NCBI RefSeq assembly: GCF_023502205.1
Contig: NZ_JAMFLG010000002.1
Span: 248,001 to 312,000, forward strand
DNA length: 64,000 bases
Direction: 5' to 3'
From: Aquiflexum sp. TKW24L
Lineage (GTDB): Bacteria > Bacteroidota > Bacteroidia > Cytophagales > Cyclobacteriaceae
In this document: positions 34,927-42,853 of the stretch, one piece after another
Numbering within the stretch: the stretch's first letter is position 1
Layout of the letters: every line of letters starts with the position of its first letter
The notes under the pieces: model-generated
Database searches by the model: none
What the model was told of the DNA's origin: nothing
Seen by the model: only the letters and a program-made list of their open reading frames with translations
Made by a program: the position numbers and the translations under genes

Positions 34927-35850
34927 ATGTCACAACTCAGCACCCGACACTTATTAGGCATCAAAGACATCACCGCAGATGATATCCAACTCATTTTTGA
35001 GACTGCGGACAATTTCAAAGAAGTCCTCAACCGCCCGATCAAAAAAGTACCCTCCCTGAGAGACATTACCATTGCCAATATATTTTTTGAAAATTCCACC
35101 CGTACCAGATTATCTTTTGAATTAGCCGAAAAAAGGCTATCTGCAGATGTGATCAATTTTTCTTCCTCCAACAGCTCTGTTAAAAAAGGTGAAACGCTTA
35201 TCGACACAGTCAACAATATCCTTTCCATGAAAGTGGACATGGTGGTGATGAGACATGCAAGTCCTGGTGCGCCACACTTCCTTTCCAAAAATATCCAAGC
35301 CAATGTAGTCAATGCCGGTGATGGTACGCATGAACATCCGACACAGGCCCTTTTAGATGCTTTTTCAATCAGGGAAAAACTCGGAGATGTGGCCGGAAAA
35401 AAAGTAGCGATCATTGGAGATATCCTCCACTCAAGGGTCGCTCTTTCCAATATCTTTTGCCTGCAAAAACTCGGCGCTGAAGTCATGGTCTGCGGACCGA
35501 TTACCCTTTTGCCAAAACACATAGACAGTCTAGGTGTCAAAGTGGAATACGATGTCCAAAAAGCGCTTGAATGGTGCGATGTAGCAAACGTCCTCCGCAT
35601 CCAACTCGAAAGACAACAGATCAAATATTTCCCATCTCTGAGGGAGTATTCGCTTTATTTTGGCATCAACAAAAAGATGCTTGACCGCCTTGACAAGAAA
35701 ATTGTGGTCATGCACCCGGGTCCTATCAACCGTGGAGTAGAACTGAATTCGGATGCAGCAGATGGCGAACATTCCATCATTCTCCAGCAAGTTGAAAATG
35801 GAGTCGCTATCAGGATGGCAGTGTTGTATCTGCTTGCGGGGGCGAAATAG
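34927..35850 (+). CDS. pyrB: Aspartate carbamoyltransferase catalytic subunit
   Basis: 307 residues. Catalyses carbamoyl phosphate + L-aspartate to N-carbamoyl-L-aspartate, the committed step of pyrimidine synthesis in the cytoplasm. The carbamoyl-phosphate loop is FFENSTRTRLSFELAEKRL (around residues 55-73), the second conserved block HEHPTQALLDAFSI, and the C-terminal MHPGPINRGVEL. Full length for the unregulated class; no pyrI regulatory gene is adjacent. Co-transcribed with pyrR. carA, which feeds the same pathway, lies at 48205. Confidence 0.96.
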   Translation: MSQLSTRHLLGIKDITADDIQLIFETADNFKEVLNRPIKKVPSLRDITIANIFFENSTRTRLSFELAEKRLSADVINFSSSNSSVKKGETLIDTVNNILSMKVDMVVMRHASPGAPHFLSKNIQANVVNAGDGTHEHPTQALLDAFSIREKLGDVAGKKVAIIGDILHSRVALSNIFCLQKLGAEVMVCGPITLLPKHIDSLGVKVEYDVQKALEWCDVANVLRIQLERQQIKYFPSLREYSLYFGINKKMLDRLDKKIVVMHPGPINRGVELNSDAADGEHSIILQQVENGVAIRMAVLYLLAGAK

Positions 35851-35862
35851 TCCAAATTATAT

Positions 35863-35895
35863 AATCAGGTGAAAATTTAATTTTTCACCCTGATT
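35863..35895. terminator. Probable terminator between convergent pyrB and btuG
   Basis: AATCAGG-TGAAAA pairs with TTTTCA-CCTGATT around a short AT loop (arms about 35863-35875 and 35882-35895, one bulge). It has no long T-run, so the terminator call is moderate. Confidence 0.55.
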
Positions 35896-35921
35896 ACATT
35901 CATTCTATAACTTAAATTTTT

Positions 35922-36983
35922 TCATTTAAAAATAAACCCTGAAGGACCTTTCCCTACGCTCAAAGTTTTGATTTTTTGACCTGTCGGACTGAGAATGGAA
36001 ACAGAACCATTTCCTTGGAAACCATTATTCTCTGCAACATAAATTTCCTTTCCTTCAATCTTGAATCCTATTCCATACAGTCCTGAACCCGTATAAAAGG
36101 ACCCATTGATAACCTGTCCGGTATTGACGGAAACTTTCGCCACGGCATCCGTATAATCCGGCCAACCGGTAGAGGTTACGATAAAAATCTCACTCCCCTC
36201 TCCCAAGGTGATTATTGGAGTTGGGTTGGCCAAAGGGATTTTAACTGTTCTCACAAGGGCATAATTCCCAGGATTGATTTCATGGAAAATTGCATTGTTA
36301 TCATCAATAGCATAGAGGAACAGCCTTCCTTCGATTTCCAAAAACTGTGTTGGATTTCCCTCTACTTTGATACTTGCCGTCAAATTTTCCGAAGAGGCGG
36401 AGATCACATCATATTTTTGGGCAGCAGTACAAGCCACATAAATGAAATTTCCGGCAACAATCATTCCCTCAGGACGGCTTGAAACAGCTATCTTCTTTGC
36501 GATTGGCCCTCCATTGAGGTCATTGACCACAGCAACATACGAATCGGGATTATTGAACCCGGCATCATATGGACCCCAATCGCTGATGAATAGCTTTTGG
36601 TTGACAACAACCAAAGACCTGGTGATATTCAAACCCAAACTCACACCTCCAAGAAGGCCGAAGTCATTTGGGGCTACAATTTCCACCTTTCCGGTATTGG
36701 CGACAAGGTACATTCTCCCCTCCGCTTCCACCATATCCTGAATCAATCCTCCAAAAGGCCTTAGGTTTTTTGCCCGAAAAATATCTTCCTTGATCGCTCC
36801 GCTTGAAGGATCATAGTGAAAAACCTCCCCATCATTGACACCAAAAGCACCTTCATTCATGATCAGAACTCCTTTTTCAAATTCGCCAACAGGGATATCT
36901 GTTGGACCTGTAGTATCATCGTTACATGAAACGACAAAAAATGCGAGCCAGATCAATGGCAAAAGCAAGCGTAAATTTTTCAT
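35922..36983 (-). CDS. BtuG-like surface lipoprotein, beta-propeller
   Basis: 353 residues. The lipobox is AFFVVSC (Cys20), followed by an acidic CNDDTTGPTD stretch typical of Bacteroidetes surface-exposed lipoproteins. The body is a YncE/DUF5074-type beta-propeller with repeated blades (MYLVANTGKVEIVA, LFISDWGPYDAG, RPEGMIVAGNFIYVA, RLFLYAIDDNNAIFHEI, YGIGFKIEGKEIYVAENN). Its start overlaps the BtuB-like receptor stop by four bases. In Bacteroides, BtuG is such a propeller lipoprotein that sits on BtuB and captures cobalamin; the gene pair and the upstream riboswitch make the same role likely here. Whether the affinity is as high is not known. Confidence 0.85.
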   Translation of the reverse strand: MKNLRLLLPLIWLAFFVVSCNDDTTGPTDIPVGEFEKGVLIMNEGAFGVNDGEVFHYDPSSGAIKEDIFRAKNLRPFGGLIQDMVEAEGRMYLVANTGKVEIVAPNDFGLLGGVSLGLNITRSLVVVNQKLFISDWGPYDAGFNNPDSYVAVVNDLNGGPIAKKIAVSSRPEGMIVAGNFIYVACTAAQKYDVISASSENLTASIKVEGNPTQFLEIEGRLFLYAIDDNNAIFHEINPGNYALVRTVKIPLANPTPIITLGEGSEIFIVTSTGWPDYTDAVAKVSVNTGQVINGSFYTGSGLYGIGFKIEGKEIYVAENNGFQGNGSVSILSPTGQKIKTLSVGKGPSGFIFK

Positions 36984-38884
36984 ATTCTTACATTTAAATT
37001 GAGTTGCAAATTTCTTCCCGGCATCGCACGCAATGGCATGACCTGATAGTCGGTGTTGAATAAGTTATTGATTTGAAAACCTAGGCTTCCATTCAGATAT
37101 CGGATGGACCAATTATAATTACTACCGATATCCCAAAGTTGGTAAGGATCCAATCTCCCAGAGCCATCTGTTCCCGTAAACCTCTCCCCTACCTTTTGGT
37201 AATTCAGAAATGTACTGAATGTCCCTTTCCCAACCATAATTATTGACTGGAATTTATGCAAAGGGGTATAAGGAAGTTGATTTCCTTTGCTACGGTCATT
37301 TTCTGAAATATCAGTTTGGTTGATGGCACGGGTCATGGCATAATTTACTTTCAGATTGAGGTTCCATTCTCCGGCGTGTTGGTTTGCTTCTAAGCCATAT
37401 TCCAAACCGGTGTTATGGACTTCACGGATATTTTCGGGACTCCAGACATTTCTTTTGGGAAGCCAAATAATCCAATTGTCCACCCTCATCCTGTATACTG
37501 TCAGCCTTTGGTTCAGTTCAAATGTCTCTTTTTTGAAAATGTGGTTCAATCCCAATTCACTACTCCAGCTCTTTTCTGATTCCAAGTCAGGATTGCCACC
37601 CGGAACCCAGAATCGGTCATTCAATGTCGGAACTTTGAAGCTTCTTGCCAAATTCGAATTGAGGCGAATTTGGTTGGATTCATTCGTCCATACCTTCCAT
37701 TCTCCGCCAAGACTAGGTGTAAATGGAGCCAAATTCCCATCATAAATCATTTGCCTGAGATTGAATGAAAAACCCAAACCTTCAAAAGGCTGAAAATTGG
37801 TGGATTGGTACAATTCCACACGGGATTCTTTTGCCTGATAAGTGCTCAAATTACCTTGAATATGTGTAAACCTGATGCCTGATTTTGAATTCCATTTGTT
37901 GTTGATCTTCCAATCCAAGTCCCCTGCAAGAAAATACTGGATAGTCTGATTGAATGAATTATTGAATGATTGATCATCCCTGACCAAGCCACTTTTTACA
38001 TTCCAGACTTTATTTTTCTCAAAATGGAAATAATCCAAAACCCATCTCAGATTTTGGTCTGATTGAAAATCGCGGGTATTGGAACCCATCAGCGGTTGAA
38101 TTTCCCGCTTTGTTTCATTCCACCACAAAGAAGTACTGATGAGATTTTTGTTGTTGATTTTCCATGCAAAATCTTGCATCGCACCAACTTGTTCAATCTG
38201 CGAATTAGCTTGCCTTTCTATGGGTGTTCCCATTTTGGTAATATTTCTGAAGAGAAAATCATTTTCAGAAAAGTTTCGGTAAATCCTCGTTCTTGTAGAG
38301 AATTTTTTATCTGAAAAGCCATATTCCAACTGTTGGTTCCATTTTCCAAAACTCCCAAAAAGGGTAGAAATTTGAGTTTTATGACCTTCTTCAAATCTGA
38401 GTTTATTGGTCAAATGGACAGCACCGCCAATGGCATCCGTACCGTAAAGCGCTCCACCACTTCCAAAATGAATGGCAGCATTGTCAAAGCCTCCTACCGG
38501 CAAAATCGAAAAATCCGATTGTCCAAGCGAAGGACTGTTGATTGGAAGCCCATTCCAAAAGACGGCATTGTGTCCGGCAGATGTCCCACGCATGGTGAGT
38601 GAAGAGAGCATACCGGATCCATATTGACGAAGAAACAGTCCGGTTCTTTGCAGGAGATAGTCAGATAGAGGTAATCCTTGGTGAATTTCAAGGTCTGTTT
38701 CGGAAATGGTTTGGATGGTACTTCCAAAAGCGTATTTGTCGAGAGAAGATGAAAAAACCTCCACTGAAGCCAAGGCGATGGTATCTTGACTCATTATTTC
38801 TGTTTCAAAGATCTTACTTTCCTTTACAGGACTAATTTCCTGATTAAAGATTGTTTGAAACATAAAAACAACGAAGAAGATCAA
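36980..38884 (-). CDS. btuB: BtuB-like TonB-dependent cobalamin receptor
   Basis: About 634 residues. A short signal (IFFVVFMFQTIFNQ) is followed by a TonB-box-like TIALASVEVFSSSLD, a plug (LSDYLLQRTGLFLRQYGSG, LTMRGTSAGHNAVFWNGLPI, HFGSGGALYGTDAIGGAVHL) and a barrel ending in NLNVRI. There is no carboxypeptidase-regulatory domain, as in classical BtuB. A cobalamin riboswitch lies upstream on the same strand, which fixes the ligand class. No ATG starts the signal peptide: the longest call uses TTG at 38884, and the first ATG (38863) would lack most of it, so the start is uncertain. Translationally coupled to the BtuG-like gene. Confidence 0.9.
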   Translation of the reverse strand: MIFFVVFMFQTIFNQEISPVKESKIFETEIMSQDTIALASVEVFSSSLDKYAFGSTIQTISETDLEIHQGLPLSDYLLQRTGLFLRQYGSGMLSSLTMRGTSAGHNAVFWNGLPINSPSLGQSDFSILPVGGFDNAAIHFGSGGALYGTDAIGGAVHLTNKLRFEEGHKTQISTLFGSFGKWNQQLEYGFSDKKFSTRTRIYRNFSENDFLFRNITKMGTPIERQANSQIEQVGAMQDFAWKINNKNLISTSLWWNETKREIQPLMGSNTRDFQSDQNLRWVLDYFHFEKNKVWNVKSGLVRDDQSFNNSFNQTIQYFLAGDLDWKINNKWNSKSGIRFTHIQGNLSTYQAKESRVELYQSTNFQPFEGLGFSFNLRQMIYDGNLAPFTPSLGGEWKVWTNESNQIRLNSNLARSFKVPTLNDRFWVPGGNPDLESEKSWSSELGLNHIFKKETFELNQRLTVYRMRVDNWIIWLPKRNVWSPENIREVHNTGLEYGLEANQHAGEWNLNLKVNYAMTRAINQTDISENDRSKGNQLPYTPLHKFQSIIMVGKGTFSTFLNYQKVGERFTGTDGSGRLDPYQLWDIGSNYNWSIRYLNGSLGFQINNLFNTDYQVMPLRAMPGRNLQLNLNVRI

Positions 38885-39127
38885 AATCTTTTGAATTAAA
38901 TGAAGTAAAACACCGATTTAACCCAAAGCCAAATAGAGGGAATTATGAGAGAAAAGACAAAAGTCAACAAATAATTAAGAATGAAGAATTATGAGTTATG
39001 AATTACCTAAGCATTCAAAATCAAAATTTTGGAGAAACCTTCCAGAAAGCTCCATCTATGCTATTTGAAATTGTGGAAAACCAACAGCCTTTTACCTCAG
39101 CCTTTCACCCGAAAGCTTTGAATCTGA

Positions 39128-39320
39128 TGAAAAATGGCAGGTCTCCTGGCTTCCTTGGATTTACCGGCCTTCTCGCACGCCGCAGCGCACAATGGCAATG
39201 GAGGTGGGTAAATCACTATCCCAAGTTGATCGGGATGGGGTTACAGTTGCGGGGACAGCTTCGGTATTTCACCGAATTCCCTTTTCATCCCGAGCGCCTG
39301 ATGCAGGTTCGGGAACCATA
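39128..39320 (-). ncRNA. Cobalamin (B12) riboswitch
   Basis: Read on the minus strand from 39317 to 39136: GGTTCCCG, then GGGATGAAAAGGGAA, the core CTGTCCCCGCAACTGTAA, and finally the B12-box end AGCCAGGAGACCTGCC (complement of 39136-39151). All conserved parts of the adenosylcobalamin riboswitch class are present in order. It precedes the BtuB/BtuG genes on the same strand by about 250 bases; binding of cobalamin should lower their expression. Confidence 0.95.
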
Positions 39321-39455
39321 ATTCTACGACAAACATAGCCAAAGAAATTTTTTGACCGGCTATCTGAGGGATTATTTCTTGCTCAAAAACCAAAATTGAA
39401 AATAGACTTTGGCTTCGGGTGTTATATTTGGAAAACATTTGTTGACACTTCCACG

Positions 39456-40610
39456 ATGAAAATCACTTTGCTTCACCCTTTTTCATATTTCATCTTTTCT
39501 ATTTTTATTATCCTGATTTCTTGTCAATCTCCCAAAGAAATTCAAGAACTGAACTTGGTCGAAATTCCAAATTCATATGCAAAGGGCTTTGCTGTTTTTC
39601 AGGGGGAAGGCTATAAAGTGATTGAGGTGCGACAGGCATTCCCGGATGAACATCCGCCTTTCAGATATTTAATCAAAGAAATTCCAGATTTAAAATTGGA
39701 TGAAACAGCGTTTGACGCTGTTATTCCACTGCCAATATCGAAGGTGGTGCTGACGTCCACGACACAGGTTCCTCATCTGGACTATTTGGGGGTTTCGGAT
39801 CTATTGATGGGATTTCCTAACCTGGATTTGATTTCCTCTCCACAGACAAGGAAATGGATTGATGCCGGCAAAGTTACGGATCTAGGTTCCGGTGCGCAGG
39901 CGAATATCGAGAAGATCATCGAACTCGATCCTGACTGGGTAATGATTTCAACCTTGGGAGAAGACCTCAAAAACCTCGAAATCCTCAAATCAGCTGCGAT
40001 TCCTGCGCTCCTTAATGGAGAATATGTGGAGCAGCATCCTTTGGGAAGGGCAGAATGGATCAAGTTTACAGGCGTGTTATTGGGTAAATTTGAGGAAGCA
40101 AAAAAGGTTTTTTCACAAATAGAATCAGATTACAATAAGGCTTCAGATTTGATAAAAGAGCTCCAACAAAACAAACCTAATGTAATGGCAGGAGTCATGT
40201 ATAAAGATATCTGGTATGTACCGGGAGCGGATTCTTGGGGGGCCAGATTGCTGGAGGTGGCTGGAGGTGATTACCTTTTCAAAGACCAAAAAGGAACAGG
40301 AAGCGCGCAGTTAAGTTATGAGTATGTGTTGGAACAAGCACAACAAGCAGACTTTTGGTTGGGTGCTGCAGATTTCAAAACATTGAAAGAAATGGAAAGT
40401 GCAGACCCGAGATATGCCCATTTCGATGCCTTCAAGCAGGGCAACATCTACACCTACACCCTCAAAAAAGGCCCAACCGGAGGATTGGAATACTTTGAAT
40501 TGGGATATTTGAGACCAGATTTGATTCTTCAGGATTTGATCAAAATCCTTCACCCGGAACTTTTACCGGGATATTCACTCTATTTTTACACCAAACTGGA
40601 TGAAAAATAA
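39456..40610 (+). CDS. btuF: Cobalamin/ferric-siderophore-type ABC transporter substrate-binding lipoprotein (BtuF-like)
   Basis: 384 residues. The ATG at 39456 gives the lipoprotein signal FSIFIILISC with the lipid Cys at about 22. The fold is the FecB/BtuF two-lobe type: SKVVLTSTTQVPHLDYLGVSD near the start of the first lobe, IIELDPDWVMISTLG, and the second lobe with MYKDIWYVPGADSWGARLLE. The position divergent from the riboswitch-controlled BtuB arm implies B12 uptake; from sequence alone a siderophore ligand is also possible. No riboswitch reads in this direction. It overlaps the permease gene by 11 bases. Confidence 0.86.
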   Translation: MKITLLHPFSYFIFSIFIILISCQSPKEIQELNLVEIPNSYAKGFAVFQGEGYKVIEVRQAFPDEHPPFRYLIKEIPDLKLDETAFDAVIPLPISKVVLTSTTQVPHLDYLGVSDLLMGFPNLDLISSPQTRKWIDAGKVTDLGSGAQANIEKIIELDPDWVMISTLGEDLKNLEILKSAAIPALLNGEYVEQHPLGRAEWIKFTGVLLGKFEEAKKVFSQIESDYNKASDLIKELQQNKPNVMAGVMYKDIWYVPGADSWGARLLEVAGGDYLFKDQKGTGSAQLSYEYVLEQAQQADFWLGAADFKTLKEMESADPRYAHFDAFKQGNIYTYTLKKGPTGGLEYFELGYLRPDLILQDLIKILHPELLPGYSLYFYTKLDEK

Positions 40611-41631
40611 ACCCACCTATTTTCTTTTTCTGATTGGCTTGTTGGTATGCTTACTGCTTTTCGCAGTCAATCTGGCGAGTGGGTCAGTTTTGATTCCAAT
40701 TCAGGAAGTGATTGGAAGGTTTATAGGGGGAGAATTTTCAAAAGGCTCTTGGGAAACCATCGTAATTGGCTACAGGGTACCCAAAGCCTTTACCGCCATT
40801 TTGGCCGGAATCGGGCTTTCACTGAGCGGGCTACAAATGCAGACATTTTTCAGAAATCCCTTGGCAGGCCCCTATGTATTGGGTGTCAGTTCAGGGGCCG
40901 GGTTGGGGGTAGCTTTGTTGATTATGGCAGGATCAGCTTTTGGCTGGTCCATGTATTCAGGTGGTTTTGGGATTTGGGCTGTTGTATTTTCTGCCACTTT
41001 AGGATCCATTCTGGTTCTTTTGCTGATGAGCCTCACCGCTTGGAAAGTAAAAGACAGCATGACATTGCTGATTGTGGGCTTGATGTTTGGCTCGGCAGTT
41101 TCGGCTTTGATTTCAGTATTGTCGTATTTTTCGGGTGCTGACCAATTGAAAATGTTCACCATTTGGTCAATGGGAAGTCTCGGCAGTACCCAACCAGATC
41201 AGTTGATTGCATTTCTTGTTGCTGTTTTGTTAGGTTTGGTTCCTCTTTTGGTCAATCTCAAATCTTTCAATGCCATGCTGCTCGGAGAAGCTTATGCGGA
41301 AAGTATGGGAATCAATGTCCACCGGCTGCGTTGGGCGATGATTGTCAGCACAGGGATTTTGGCAGGTTCGGTGACGGCATTTTGTGGGCCCATCGCTTTT
41401 ATTGGCATTGCCGTTCCACATATGGCGAGGCTGGTTTTCAAGACTGGGGATCACCGCATTCTTTTTCCGGCTTCTGCGTTGATCGGGGCCGCAGTATTGT
41501 TGGCTTGCGATACGATCAGTCAGTTACCCGGCAGCGCCCAGACTTTGCCTATCAATGCCGTCACTTCTTTGGTAGGTGCTCCTATGGTCATTTGGTTGAT
41601 TTTGAGAAGGAATTTCAGTAAAGAATTTTAG
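40600..41631 (+). CDS. btuC: FecCD/BtuC-type ABC transporter permease
   Basis: 343 residues with about ten hydrophobic helices, typical of the BtuC/FecCD permeases. Family motifs are YRVPKAFTAILAGIGLSLSGLQMQTFFRNPLAGPYVLGVSSGAGLG split over the second and third helices, LGEAYAESMGINVHRLRW (coupling-helix region contacting the ATPase), and FCGPIAFIGIAVPHMAR. It forms the inner-membrane channel. It begins 11 bases inside the btuF gene, and the ATPase gene follows after 70 bases. Long frames in the other two phases here are shadows. Confidence 0.92.
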   Translation: MKNKPTYFLFLIGLLVCLLLFAVNLASGSVLIPIQEVIGRFIGGEFSKGSWETIVIGYRVPKAFTAILAGIGLSLSGLQMQTFFRNPLAGPYVLGVSSGAGLGVALLIMAGSAFGWSMYSGGFGIWAVVFSATLGSILVLLLMSLTAWKVKDSMTLLIVGLMFGSAVSALISVLSYFSGADQLKMFTIWSMGSLGSTQPDQLIAFLVAVLLGLVPLLVNLKSFNAMLLGEAYAESMGINVHRLRWAMIVSTGILAGSVTAFCGPIAFIGIAVPHMARLVFKTGDHRILFPASALIGAAVLLACDTISQLPGSAQTLPINAVTSLVGAPMVIWLILRRNFSKEF

Positions 41632-41635
41632 GAAG

Positions 41636-41680
41636 ATTTGAGATTGGAGACTTGAAATTTGAGATTTGAGATTTGAAAAA
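41636..41680. repeat. Short GAGATTTGA-type repeats
   Basis: Five imperfect copies of a 9- to 10-base word (AGATTTGAG, AGACTTGAA, GAGATTTGA) between the permease and ATPase genes. Simple-sequence origin is likely; no function is evident. Confidence 0.5.
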
Positions 41681-41701
41681 CCGTAACTAAAATAATTAAC
41701 C

Positions 41702-42724
41702 TTGTCAATTCAAAATTCCATATTGCAGGCAACAGACCTTTCATTAGGTTATAAAAAAGGCAGCAAATCCAATGTCATTGCAGACCATATTTCCTTTTCT
41801 TTAGAAAAAGGAAAACTCACCTGTCTCCTTGGCCCAAATGGAGTAGGCAAATCCACATTAATCAAGACCATCATGGGACAAATTCCTGCTTTGAAAAATC
41901 AGGTTTATTTGGATAAAAAACCAACCCATTCATTCTCAGTTAAGGATTTATCCAAAAAAATCGCCGTAGTTCTCACAGAAAAAATCAACAGCGCAAATCT
42001 TACCGTGAAACAAGTTGTGGCTTTGGGAAGAATCCCACACACCGGTTGGTTGGGTAATTTATCCATGGAAGATCAGCAAAAAATTGATACGGCTATCCAC
42101 TCAACGCATATCAACTATATCGAGGACAGGCCCATGAGTGAACTCAGCGACGGGCAATTACAGAAAGTCATGATCGCAAGGGCTTTGGCACAGGATGGGG
42201 AAATTTTAATTTTGGACGAACCGACTGCGCACTTAGACCTCATCAACAGGTTTGAAATCATGCACCTGCTTCGCGATATCGCAAAGAAGGAAAAAAAAGC
42301 TGTACTCGTGGTAACACATGATCTTGATATTGCCATAGATACAGCAGATGAATTTTGGCTGATGCAATGTGGCTTGCCATTAGTCTGTGGAAGTCCCGAA
42401 GACCTGATCCTCCAATCAAAAATAGACCTGCTGCTTCCCAATGATCGGCTTCATTTTGACAAATCTGATGGCAAAGTGCGGGATTCGGCAGAATGTCAAT
42501 ATCCCCACATGGATGGTCCTGAAGAAATGGCGAAATGGGTAAGGCTAGCTTTGCGAAAAAATAAAATCAGTCCCGAGATCAATTCCATTACAATCAAAAC
42601 AGAAGGCAATCAAATTGGTTTTTATCTAAGGATAAGTACAGATACACTCAAATTTGATACGATCGCTTCCTTAATTGACCATCTCACCACATTGGGGAAT
42701 AACTGGAAAACAAGAGAACCCTAG
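41702..42724 (+). CDS. btuD: ABC transporter ATP-binding protein with C-terminal extension (BtuD-like)
   Basis: 340 residues. Walker A GPNGVGKST at about 45-53, signature LSDGQLQKV at about 148, Walker B ILILDEPTAHLD at about 170, and the H-loop VVTHDLD. It is the energising subunit for the BtuC-type permease. The start codon appears to be TTG at 41702: there is no ATG before residue 24, and a later start would cut into the first conserved strand. Residues beyond about 255 form an extra domain of some 85 residues (after FDKSDGKVRDS) not present in E. coli BtuD, similar in length to that of other Bacteroidetes siderophore/B12 ATPases. Confidence 0.88.
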   Translation: MSIQNSILQATDLSLGYKKGSKSNVIADHISFSLEKGKLTCLLGPNGVGKSTLIKTIMGQIPALKNQVYLDKKPTHSFSVKDLSKKIAVVLTEKINSANLTVKQVVALGRIPHTGWLGNLSMEDQQKIDTAIHSTHINYIEDRPMSELSDGQLQKVMIARALAQDGEILILDEPTAHLDLINRFEIMHLLRDIAKKEKKAVLVVTHDLDIAIDTADEFWLMQCGLPLVCGSPEDLILQSKIDLLLPNDRLHFDKSDGKVRDSAECQYPHMDGPEEMAKWVRLALRKNKISPEINSITIKTEGNQIGFYLRISTDTLKFDTIASLIDHLTTLGNNWKTREP

Positions 42725-42795
42725 ATTTTGAAATAGGTACTCAAAATTTATCTTCAGAAAACCACGAGTTTCTATATTTATCCAAATTGGAGGTT

Positions 42796-42827
42796 TGTAA
42801 ATTTTATATTTTTTTATTTAACTTGTA
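42796..42827 (+). promoter_or_regulatory. Candidate promoter for the GMC dehydrogenase operon
   Basis: TTTG near 42796 and TAACTTGT near 42821, about 21 bases apart, match the Bacteroidetes promoter with one mismatch in the -7 box. They lie about 25 bases before the ATG at 42854, which has an A-rich leader. Confidence 0.4.
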
Positions 42828-42853
42828 AGACAAACATAAAAATTTTATAAAAC

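Noticed and set aside
34857-35624. 255-codon minus-strand frame antisense to pyrB
   Set aside because: pyrB on the other strand has all catalytic motifs; the antisense frame is Cys/Ser/Met-rich without domains.
39128-39455. Riboswitch control of the plus-strand btuF-C-D arm
   Set aside because: The conserved cobalamin riboswitch elements read 5' to 3' only on the minus strand; no second copy is seen in the plus orientation.
40647-41621. Two long plus-strand open frames (164 and 152 codons) inside the permease gene
   Set aside because: They lie within a gene with clear BtuC family motifs and have shadow-like composition rich in Cys, Arg, Trp and Phe; no family features.
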